A stretch of DNA of 5,703 nt, from contig JBBILY010000173.1 in the NCBI GenBank assembly GCA_037444705.1, forward strand, positions 1 through 5,703. The letters are read 5' to 3'. Shown in pieces: positions 1-5,649 of this stretch. Under the pieces are notes generated by a model, which searched no databases, was not told where the DNA came from, and saw nothing but the letters and a program-made list of their open reading frames with translations. Both the position numbers and the translations under genes were made by a program. Within the stretch, counting starts at the first letter, position 1, and each line of letters opens with the position of its first letter. The stretch comes from DATCYX01 sp037444705. GTDB taxonomy: Bacteria; Chloroflexota; Anaerolineae; Anaerolineales; UBA4823.

Positions 1-1074
1 GCCTTCGCTGCCTACCTGTGGGGCTACCTGATGGATGCCAACGGGAGGCGCCGCGGCCTGGTGTTGGGCTTGGCCCTGGGAACTCTGGGAGCAGGGCTGG
101 CCATGCATGCCATTATCACCAGCCAATTACCCGAGTTTCTGCTGGGGATGATCCTGATCGGCGCGGCTAATGCCGCCATGGTGCTGGGAAGGTTCGCTGC
201 AGCCGAAGTCCACCCCCCTGACCAGCGCGGCAAAGCGATTTCGAACGTGGTGATCGGTGGCACATTTGGCTCGATCTTTGGACCACTGCTGGTAGCCCCT
301 TCGGGACAATTCAGCCGCGGGCTTGGGCTGGATGAACTCTCCGGCGCTTATGGCGCGGCTCTGTTGCTCCTCGTCCTGGCCGGCAGTGTCATCTTCATAG
401 GCTTGAGGCCCGATCCTCGCGAATTGGGGCAAGAGGTGGGGCGCGCCTATCCTGAACCTGTCTCAATGAATGGCCCGGCGCGTCCGTTGGCGCAAATCCT
501 GCGCCAGCCTGCGGCGGGGATCGCCATCGCTGCCATGGTACTGGGGCAGGTAGTCATGGTGATGGTCATGGCGATCACCTCGCTGCATATGCGCAATCAT
601 CACCATGGGCTGGGAAGCATCTCGTTGGTGATCTCTGCCCACACCTTCGGTATGTACGCCTTTTCATTGCTATCAGGACGGTTGGTAGATCGCTGGGGTC
701 GAGGTTCAGTCATCGTCAGTGGGGCGGCGGCTCTCTTGATCGCCTGCCTGGCAGCGCCAATCTCGCCCCAGGTGTTACCCCTGGGGATAGCCCTCTTTCT
801 CTTAGGGCTGGGATGGAATTTCTGTTTTGTAGGAGGCTCTACCCTGCTCGCCGATCAACTCTCCATCGCCGAACGCGCCCGCACTCAAGGCTTTAACGAC
901 CTCCTGGTTGGGCTGGCCTCGGCCCTGGCTGGGCTAACCAGCGGCCTGGTTTTCGCGGCAGTGGGCTACGGCACTATGGCGCTGTTAGGTGCACTTCTGG
1001 CGCTATTACCCCTTATCAGCACCTTCATCTGGCTGAGAGGCAGGTCACCGCGTGTGGAGTTAGAAAGCGCATGA
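1..1074 (+). CDS. MFS transporter, 5' end missing
   Basis: This is an integral membrane secondary transporter of the major facilitator superfamily; its substrate cannot be told from sequence. The frame is open from base 1 and ends at TGA 1072-1074, so 357 residues are visible. The ATG at 31 lies inside transmembrane segment 2 and is not the true start; roughly the first 40-60 residues (TM1 and part of TM2) are missing. MFS motif A is seen at visible residues 8-20 (GYLMDANGRRRGL), with a second copy after TM8 at about residues 226-234 (GRLVDRWGR), as expected for two six-helix halves. A motif C-like stretch in TM5 (residues 86-95, GGTFGSIFGP) suggests an antiporter/exporter-type member. A hydrophilic loop near residues 135-165 separates the halves, and a His cluster (HMRNHHH, residues 196-202) follows TM7. 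The gene ends before a strong terminator and is convergent with the phosphoesterase gene. Family assignment is firm; direction and substrate are unknown. Confidence 0.93.
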   Translation, partial: AFAAYLWGYLMDANGRRRGLVLGLALGTLGAGLAMHAIITSQLPEFLLGMILIGAANAAMVLGRFAAAEVHPPDQRGKAISNVVIGGTFGSIFGPLLVAPSGQFSRGLGLDELSGAYGAALLLLVLAGSVIFIGLRPDPRELGQEVGRAYPEPVSMNGPARPLAQILRQPAAGIAIAAMVLGQVVMVMVMAITSLHMRNHHHGLGSISLVISAHTFGMYAFSLLSGRLVDRWGRGSVIVSGAAALLIACLAAPISPQVLPLGIALFLLGLGWNFCFVGGSTLLADQLSIAERARTQGFNDLLVGLASALAGLTSGLVFAAVGYGTMALLGALLALLPLISTFIWLRGRSPRVELESA

Positions 1075-1101
1075 GGAGAGGTGCTAAACCGATATAAACG
1101 C

Positions 1102-1143
1102 CAGGGTGTTCAGCCAGCGACCGACTGAACACCCTGTATTTTT
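1102..1143 (+). terminator. Rho-independent terminator of the MFS gene
   Basis: A perfect 12-base-pair inverted repeat (CAGGGTGTTCAG at 1102-1113, CTGAACACCCTG at 1125-1136) with an 11-base loop is followed at once by TATTTTT (1137-1143). It lies 27 bases after the transporter stop codon, the expected place and strand for an intrinsic terminator. Read on the minus strand the same stem is followed only by a broken T tract (GCGTTTATAT), so it may also stop transcripts of the convergent phosphoesterase gene, but less convincingly. Confidence 0.88.
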
Positions 1144-1155
1144 AGGAGGTTATCG

Positions 1156-1188
1156 AGGGTGTGCCAGGATCATCTCAAAGCACACCCT
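1156..1188. repeat. Second inverted repeat in the convergent spacer
   Basis: Nine perfectly paired bases (AGGGTGTGC at 1156-1164, GCACACCCT at 1180-1188) enclose a 15-base loop. The hairpin lies 15 bases past the stop codon of the minus-strand phosphoesterase gene, so it would form near the 3' end of that mRNA. No T tract follows on the minus strand (CGATAACC comes next), so it is not a standard intrinsic terminator on its own. It may protect or fold the 3' end, or act together with the stronger hairpin at 1102-1136, whose arms share the AGGGTGT core. Confidence 0.55.
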
Positions 1189-1203
1189 TATCTTATGATG
1201 AGA

Positions 1204-4200
1204 TCAAGGCGTAACCACCGGGCAGGCAGGTGTACCACTGGTGGTGCACACAATGCGCCCCTGAATGGCGGGGCTGATGGGCGAATTAGCCGCGATGTAG
1301 TCGGCTACCACTTCATCCATCAGGTCTTGTGTGGTGGAGCGGCCATAGACGACCGGGTAGCCATCGCCGCCCTGTGCCATGAAATCGTTCAGCGCCAGGG
1401 TATAGGTGGAGACCGAGGTCAGATCCACCGCCGCACCCGTACACGAGCCATCAGCCGCCTGGCGCACGGCACTGACCACACGGCTGCCGGCCGGGGCTGA
1501 GATGTTATAGGTAAAACACAGGCCGGAGACTTGCGGGAAGCGCCCACTCACGGCCGGCATGCTCGAGACGCCGTTCTCCAGCATGGCTTTCAACTCGGCG
1601 CCATTAACCTGCAGGGTGACGACCACGTTACCAAAGGGCAGCACCGCCAAAACCTGCCCTCGGGTGATCAGATATGGCGGTGGTGTGTAAGGTGGGCAGA
1701 AATCTGCAGGGTTGTCCACGACCGGGCAGGTCAGGTCTGCGCGCAGCCCACCCGAGTTGGTGATGGCGAAGTCCGTGTTGTAGGTCAGGCGCATGGCATC
1801 CGTGGTGACATTGCCTATCCTGGACTCACAAGTGCGTCCGGCCGTATTGCCGCAGGCATCTGTACGTGGCACAAACACCATGGAAGCGCCGATCACTGTG
1901 CCCAGAATAGGGCCCAACTGAGCGTTTAACTCATCAATGCGCGCCTGAATGGTTGGATCAGGCTCCATACCGATTGTCCAGGGTTTGTGGAAATCAGCCG
2001 TCTTGTAAATCACTCTCTTGGTGTTGGTGTCCACTGTCAACCGCACGCGGGTAAAGCGAATCCCTTTGCTGCGGTTCTCGGCCACCAACACGCCATTCGG
2101 CCTCACAGTCAGGACCTGGAAATCCGTATGATCGCCTAAGACAGCATCTACCCCAATCAGTTTGTCCGCCAGATCAATCACAGGCCCTGTAGGATTGGTG
2201 AGCGTGCCTGCGGTCGCGCCTTCATGTCCAATCGCCACCACCGCATTCACCTCGCCTTTCGAGCGCAACCTGGCGACCTCGGCGTTCACCGCCGCCGCCG
2301 CATCTGTAACCATAAAGGGATCCAGGTTGCCAGGGAAGATCAATTGCACCAGATCGCTATTAGAGAAGCCCACAATCCCGAGTTTAAAGCCCTCAAAGTG
2401 GAATATAGCCGAAGGCTGCCATTCTGGCGGAGTCTTACCCGTGGCTGGGTCAACGATGTTAGCCGTCAGATAGGGGAAGTTCGCCAGCGGGATGAGTTCT
2501 GTGCGCAGGTACGTTTGTCCACGATCGAAGTTGTGATTACCCAGCCCATCGGAGGTGAAGCCCATCAGGTTCATGATCTCCACGGTGGGCTTATCGCCAA
2601 AGAAGTTGGAGATCGGCGGGGTTGCTCCCACTGAATCACCACCAGCCACGGTGAGTGAGCCATGCGGCGCTTCGGCACGGTAGAGGTCGAACCAGGCCTT
2701 GAGAAAGGCAGCGCCGCCAATCGCAAAGGATGGATTGCTGGCGCCAGAGCCGCTCACGTTATCCGCTGCCTCCGCCAGGGGCACCAATTGACCATGGTAG
2801 TCGCTGATTTGCAGCAGAGTGGCTTCTTTGAATTGCCCAGGGTTTTTAAACAGGTTATACAAGATGCGGCCGCGCGCATTTTGCGCTCCTGGAATGCCCA
2901 TCAGGAAAGCGATTGTGGGCGCCAGATCCACAGCGCGGATGCCCTTAACCGGCCCTTGCTTGCGAATGCCTGGCCCCGCTGCCACAAAAGTGGCGTGCAG
3001 GTTTACATTATGCTCCAGGTCAACCAGATCAGGTAAATAACCATGCTGACCAAAAAATTGGGAGAAGGCGATCACCTGGCCTGGGGTGGCGGCATCGAAC
3101 TGATAGGGTGGGCGTAGTACCACCACCACGTCGCCACTGCGCGAGGGGTGGAGTGAGTCGCTGCCATCCACATTGCGCAGTTCTTCTTTCTTGTAGATCG
3201 CCAGGACCACCTGCTTGCCCGGGTTGGCGGGGTCGCTCAGATTTTGGAAGGCAGCGATAATCTTATCCCGTACCATTTCATAATCCGCGGCCGCCACCAC
3301 GCCAGCGGGGTCACGCCCTGCCAGGCTGATGTAAATCTGCGCTGTGCCGCCCGCCCAGCAGGCTTTGGCCTTGGTCGGTGCTCCACCCACGCGGCAATTC
3401 GAGGTTTGCTCAGTGGCTTGTAGAGCGGCGTTCTTCAGCACCGTGCCGGCGTTGACCGCATTCCACTGAGGTGCAAAGCCGTGATCCGATGAAGCGAAAA
3501 CCGCCGTGTTTTCACCCATAAGCGAGCGTCCAAGCGCCAGGGTCTCATCGGCCTCGGCGTAAGCGGCGCGAAGGTAACCCTCGCGAATTTCCAGCCTGCC
3601 ATCGGGAATGTCATCATTGTTGGCGTCATCGTAATAGGGATTGGGATCTCCATCCATATCGGTGGGGGTCACCAGCGCCATGAACTGATGGCTGAATTCA
3701 TCCGTAATCGGATTGCCCAACATCAACAAATTAGGACGGACGCCTAGGGTGTTGAAAATGTATTCCAGATAGGAGAAATGGGCCTCTTTCCACATTAACC
3801 CCTGCTCGACATAAGTGTCTTCATCAACGATACCGGCCTCCAGAGGGGCAAAATCAGCGGCCGTGGACGAGGGGAACAGAGCATTCAGTTCTTCTTCGAA
3901 GCCCAAGGGGGTGTTACAACCGGGAGCATAGGTGCAGCCCTCATAGGAGGCGTTGGCGCGGGAAATCGAGGTGAAGTAAATCCTGAACTTAGATAAGTCG
4001 GGTGCAATTTCGATGGCTTTGAGGTAGAAACCTGCGGTTTGCCCTGCTCGTGTCCCGATAAGGACCACTTTGACATCAGCCCACTGCCCGGCCATCAAAT
4101 CTGCCACCGCCTGAGTGCCATCTTTTCCTGCTGTGGATGGTACTACCAGCACCTTATCATAATTGATGACTGCATCGTCGGTGGAATCGTAAATGTAGAG

Positions 4201-4926
4201 ATCATAGAAGCGATCGAAGTTCGTCGAGGCAGGAAAAGCGGTGTTGGTGAGTTTGAGTTGTTCCTGCATGGCAGGGCTATAGGAAGCGGGCACATTGGTC
4301 CACCCCGCCGCCGGGTCTAAATCCACCCGTTGATAGGAAACACCAAAAGCATTAGCCCCTGCTGGTTGGCCAGGCAAGTCATAGTTGAGCAAAATGCCGC
4401 GGTTAGAGAAAAAGGTGCGGAAATCCACCACGGGCCCTTGCAGGGGCGGTGAAATGTTGCGCGACCCGGCCCACTCGACGGAGACCACGACTTTGCCAGC
4501 GCGCTCTGCCGCCTGCATGATGGTATCCGCCTGCAAGATGCCGGTGGTAAAAGCAGAGGTGCGATTATTGAAATTGCCCTCGCCAACCCGATGGAAAGTA
4601 TTATTGGTCGAGCCATGCTCACCAGGATAGGCGCCGCTCGCCAAGGTATACCAGCCCACGCCGGTATTGGGTGGGAAAGCCTGCACCAGCCCATTCTCGC
4701 CACGCACACCTTTAGCCATCAAATCGGCATAAGTGGGCATAAGACCCAATGAGGCATAACGTTCCATTAGGTCAGGACGCATGCCATCGGCGGCAAAGAA
4801 TATTGCTTTTTGGGTGAAAGGAGGGGATGAAGGGGTGGGAGAGAAAGGCACTTGTGCTAGTCCTGGGGCAGCCATACCGAGCAGGAGCCCCAAAACGACA
4901 AGGATGTGTAAAAGTTTAACTTTCAT
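1204..4926 (-). CDS. Secreted phosphodiesterase/5'-nucleotidase fusion
   Basis: Exported 1240-residue enzyme with two phosphoesterase modules. Residues 1-24 form a Sec signal peptide (MKVK, hydrophobic core, likely cut after GLA) with no lipobox, followed by a Pro/Ser-rich linker. Residues ~40-695 match type I phosphodiesterase/nucleotide pyrophosphatases of the alkaline phosphatase superfamily: D47 (AADGMRPD), probable nucleophile T88 (FPPNTGVGWYTLASG), D409 and H413 (DEFSH), D481-H482 (SSDHGF), H628 (GQHGY). An extra segment at ~195-330 lies between the first motifs. Residues ~702-985 are a calcineurin-like metallophosphatase: D709/H711 (SDYHG), D764 (GGDS), N797-H798 with D801 (GNHNFD), H901 (GHEG), H933 (GDHTD). 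Residues ~1008-1225 are the 5'-nucleotidase C-terminal domain (TNSGGLRADL, LPFGN, NDFMAQGGDGYP). By family knowledge the halves would cleave phosphodiester/pyrophosphate bonds and then nucleoside 5'-phosphates; actual substrates are inference. No C-terminal anchor is seen, so it is probably released or periplasmic. The ATG has a good ribosome binding site and a signal peptide directly behind it. Confidence 0.93.
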   Translation of the reverse strand: MKVKLLHILVVLGLLLGMAAPGLAQVPFSPTPSSPPFTQKAIFFAADGMRPDLMERYASLGLMPTYADLMAKGVRGENGLVQAFPPNTGVGWYTLASGAYPGEHGSTNNTFHRVGEGNFNNRTSAFTTGILQADTIMQAAERAGKVVVSVEWAGSRNISPPLQGPVVDFRTFFSNRGILLNYDLPGQPAGANAFGVSYQRVDLDPAAGWTNVPASYSPAMQEQLKLTNTAFPASTNFDRFYDLYIYDSTDDAVINYDKVLVVPSTAGKDGTQAVADLMAGQWADVKVVLIGTRAGQTAGFYLKAIEIAPDLSKFRIYFTSISRANASYEGCTYAPGCNTPLGFEEELNALFPSSTAADFAPLEAGIVDEDTYVEQGLMWKEAHFSYLEYIFNTLGVRPNLLMLGNPITDEFSHQFMALVTPTDMDGDPNPYYDDANNDDIPDGRLEIREGYLRAAYAEADETLALGRSLMGENTAVFASSDHGFAPQWNAVNAGTVLKNAALQATEQTSNCRVGGAPTKAKACWAGGTAQIYISLAGRDPAGVVAAADYEMVRDKIIAAFQNLSDPANPGKQVVLAIYKKEELRNVDGSDSLHPSRSGDVVVVLRPPYQFDAATPGQVIAFSQFFGQHGYLPDLVDLEHNVNLHATFVAAGPGIRKQGPVKGIRAVDLAPTIAFLMGIPGAQNARGRILYNLFKNPGQFKEATLLQISDYHGQLVPLAEAADNVSGSGASNPSFAIGGAAFLKAWFDLYRAEAPHGSLTVAGGDSVGATPPISNFFGDKPTVEIMNLMGFTSDGLGNHNFDRGQTYLRTELIPLANFPYLTANIVDPATGKTPPEWQPSAIFHFEGFKLGIVGFSNSDLVQLIFPGNLDPFMVTDAAAAVNAEVARLRSKGEVNAVVAIGHEGATAGTLTNPTGPVIDLADKLIGVDAVLGDHTDFQVLTVRPNGVLVAENRSKGIRFTRVRLTVDTNTKRVIYKTADFHKPWTIGMEPDPTIQARIDELNAQLGPILGTVIGASMVFVPRTDACGNTAGRTCESRIGNVTTDAMRLTYNTDFAITNSGGLRADLTCPVVDNPADFCPPYTPPPYLITRGQVLAVLPFGNVVVTLQVNGAELKAMLENGVSSMPAVSGRFPQVSGLCFTYNISAPAGSRVVSAVRQAADGSCTGAAVDLTSVSTYTLALNDFMAQGGDGYPVVYGRSTTQDLMDEVVADYIAANSPISPAIQGRIVCTTSGTPACPVVTP

Positions 4927-4932
4927 AAGCCG

Positions 4933-4940
4933 TTCCTTTC
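4933..4940 (-). promoter_or_regulatory. Ribosome binding site of the phosphoesterase gene
   Basis: On the minus strand GAAAGGAA lies 6 bases before the ATG at 4926-4924. It fixes this ATG as the start, in agreement with the signal peptide that begins immediately after it. Confidence 0.75.
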
Positions 4941-5033
4941 TAGAATAATCTAATCAACCGAAGATAGACGAGAGGCCTCCCCTTGCTCTGCAATCATCTT
5001 GCAGGGCCAGAGAAGAGGCGCAAGAACTACCCC

Positions 5034-5045
5034 ATCACCTCCTTT
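5034..5045 (-). promoter_or_regulatory. Orphan perfect Shine-Dalgarno sequence in leader
   Basis: The minus strand reads AAAGGAGGTGAT, a 12-base complement to the canonical 16S rRNA 3' tail. It lies about 108 bases upstream of the phosphoesterase ATG. No start codon with a useful reading frame follows at normal spacing: the overlapping ATG opens only ATG-GGG-TAG, and the TTG 14 bases after GGAGG opens nine codons. The match is seen directly; any role (ribosome standby, short leader peptide, or chance) is inference. Confidence 0.4.
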
Positions 5046-5078
5046 CCATAATTCGGTATAAACGCAACCCGACGGGAG

Positions 5079-5100
5079 AAAAATAACCTTCGACGAAGAT
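5079..5100 (-). terminator. Possible weak leader terminator/attenuator
   Basis: On the minus strand ATCTTC-GTC-GAAGGT (5100 to 5086) can form a six-pair stem with one G-U pair and a three-base loop, followed by TATTTTT (5085 to 5079). This has the form of a short intrinsic terminator inside the leader of the phosphoesterase gene. The stem is short and not GC-rich, so termination would be inefficient at best. Flanking AACC and GGTT could form a competing outer pairing. Confidence 0.3.
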
Positions 5101-5164
5101 GATCACCGGTTTCACCCTGGCTGGCGCCAATCTGGAATAAAGGACTTCATCCTCGCCAGTTAAA

Positions 5165-5176
5165 AATCTATAGATT
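5165..5176. repeat. 12-base perfect palindrome
   Basis: AATCTATAGATT is self-complementary over all 12 bases. It lies about 25 bases downstream of the predicted start of minus-strand transcription, a position where a dimeric repressor could act on the phosphoesterase gene. Such AT palindromes also arise by chance in AT-rich DNA. Confidence 0.35.
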
Positions 5177-5206
5177 GTCCTATCCTGAGCCCTGATTACC
5201 AATCAA

Positions 5207-5215
5207 ATTATACCA
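5207..5215 (-). promoter_or_regulatory. Extended -10 promoter for the phosphoesterase gene
   Basis: The minus strand reads TGGTATAAT, that is a TGn extension directly before a perfect sigma-70-type -10 hexamer. Transcription would start near 5200 and leave a leader of about 274 bases. At 16-17 base spacing only a poor -35 (TTCTGT) is present, which fits an extended -10 promoter. It is the best minus-strand promoter I found in the region. Confidence 0.5.
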
Positions 5216-5260
5216 AATCAGATAAAGAACAGAATATTAACTGATGACAAATAAAATTTC

Positions 5261-5272
5261 TCATTTAAATGA
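5261..5272. repeat. 12-base perfect palindrome
   Basis: TCATTTAAATGA is self-complementary over 12 bases. It lies between the two divergent promoter candidates, about 46 bases upstream of the minus-strand -10 and 121 bases upstream of the plus-strand -10. It could be a binding site for a dimeric regulator, or chance in AT-rich sequence. Confidence 0.35.
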
Positions 5273-5392
5273 TTTCGCAACAATTATGCAATTCGTTTTG
5301 CCCAGATGGATTGTCGTCCTAGGCGCAATAGCGTTTTCTTGCCGATTGCTTTTATAACCAGCCCGATTTTAAGGATTCCCGGCAAAAATTAT

Positions 5393-5407
5393 TGTTATAA
5401 TTATAAC
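5393..5407 (+). promoter_or_regulatory. Extended -10 promoter embedded in a 14-base palindrome
   Basis: TGTTATAAT at 5393-5401 is a TGn-extended perfect -10 hexamer on the plus strand, giving a start near 5408 and a leader of about 242 bases for the gene at 5650. The hexamer is part of the perfect palindrome GTTATAATTATAAC (5394-5407), which also presents TATAAT on the minus strand but without the TG extension. No good -35 lies 16-18 bases upstream. Placement over the -10 would suit an operator, but no regulator is known here. Confidence 0.5.
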
Positions 5408-5635
5408 GAACGACGTTGGGGGGAAAGGCCTTTATAGGTAACCGTGCGTTGCTTGACTGCGGTACCGAACTTACTGGTAAATAGTCGTTTCAGGTTTTAG
5501 TGGTTCATTTAGTGAACGATGGCATTCTACTTTGGGAAGTGGGAAGGAGGTGGTGTTATCCGGCGTCGGTATCCCTTTTCAACCTGTGAGAAATCTGGCT
5601 TGAGCAAGCAAGTCTGGATAAGGTTTGTAAACTTT

Positions 5636-5642
5636 GGGAGGG
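5636..5642 (+). promoter_or_regulatory. Ribosome binding site of the gene at 5650
   Basis: GGGAGGG ends 7 bases before the ATG at 5650-5652, a normal spacing for a strong site. It supports this ATG as the start of the right-hand gene. Confidence 0.75.
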
Positions 5643-5649
5643 TTAAAAC

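Larger units (their letters stand above)
4927..5649. other. Divergent intergenic region with long leaders
   Basis: This 723-base stretch separates two divergently transcribed genes. It holds no protein, rRNA or tRNA gene that I can support. Its middle (about 5160-5410) is visibly AT-rich and carries the best promoter-like sites for both directions, which would give leaders of about 240-275 bases. Those leaders contain palindromes, a possible leader terminator (5079-5100) and orphan Shine-Dalgarno-like sequences (5034-5045 on minus, 5544-5550 on plus). I compared both leaders by eye with the common riboswitch consensus elements (TPP, cobalamin, SAM, glycine, purine, cyclic di-GMP, T-box) and saw no match. 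A 44-codon open frame at 5519-5653 on the plus strand is discussed as a finding and is not called as a gene. Confidence 0.7.

Noticed and set aside
127..432. Minus-strand open frame of 101 codons inside the MFS gene
   Set aside because: It is antisense to TM4-TM6 of a clear MFS transporter and encodes a Gln/His-rich sequence without family features.
1159..1500. Plus-strand open frame starting at GTG 1159 with AGGAGG upstream (1144-1149)
   Set aside because: The ribosome-binding-like site is tempting, but from 1204 on the frame is exact antisense to the conserved C-terminal 5'-nucleotidase domain, and the protein is a low-complexity mix of His, Arg and Gly with no recognisable fold.
2800..2860. 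Possibility that the two enzyme halves are joined by a sequencing or assembly error
   Set aside because: The frame is continuous, the junction (residues ~690-705) has no stop, repeat or start-like signal peptide, and there is no ribosome binding site or second signal sequence before the nucleotidase half. A true fusion is the simpler reading.
1531..3040. Several plus-strand open frames of 70-140 codons across this stretch
   Set aside because: All lie antisense to conserved domains of the 1240-residue enzyme. They are the usual shadows of GC-rich coding sequence on the other strand.
4970..5020. Nested inverted repeats GCCTC/GAGGC and TGCAA/TTGCA in the phosphoesterase leader
   Set aside because: The inner stem is five to eight pairs with a mismatch and the outer is five pairs. 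No T tract or known motif follows, so it is too weak to call as a regulatory element.
5034..5046. Plus-strand ATCACCTCCTTTC, identical to the 3' end of 16S rRNA
   Set aside because: Sequence upstream (CAAGAACTACCCC) does not match the conserved 16S end and no other rRNA sequence is present, so this is not an rRNA fragment. It is kept only as the complement, an orphan Shine-Dalgarno.
5453..5483. Plus-strand TTGACT (5453-5458) with TAAATA (5478-5483) as a promoter
   Set aside because: Spacing is 19 bases and the -10 matches only half of the consensus. The extended -10 at 5393-5401 is clearly better, though a second start cannot be excluded.
5408..5649. Riboswitch in the plus leader, suggested by GTCTGGATAAGG resembling part of the TPP element
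   Set aside because: The other conserved TPP segments (CTGAGA, ACCTGATCTGGATAATGCCAGCG) are missing, and no other common riboswitch consensus fits.
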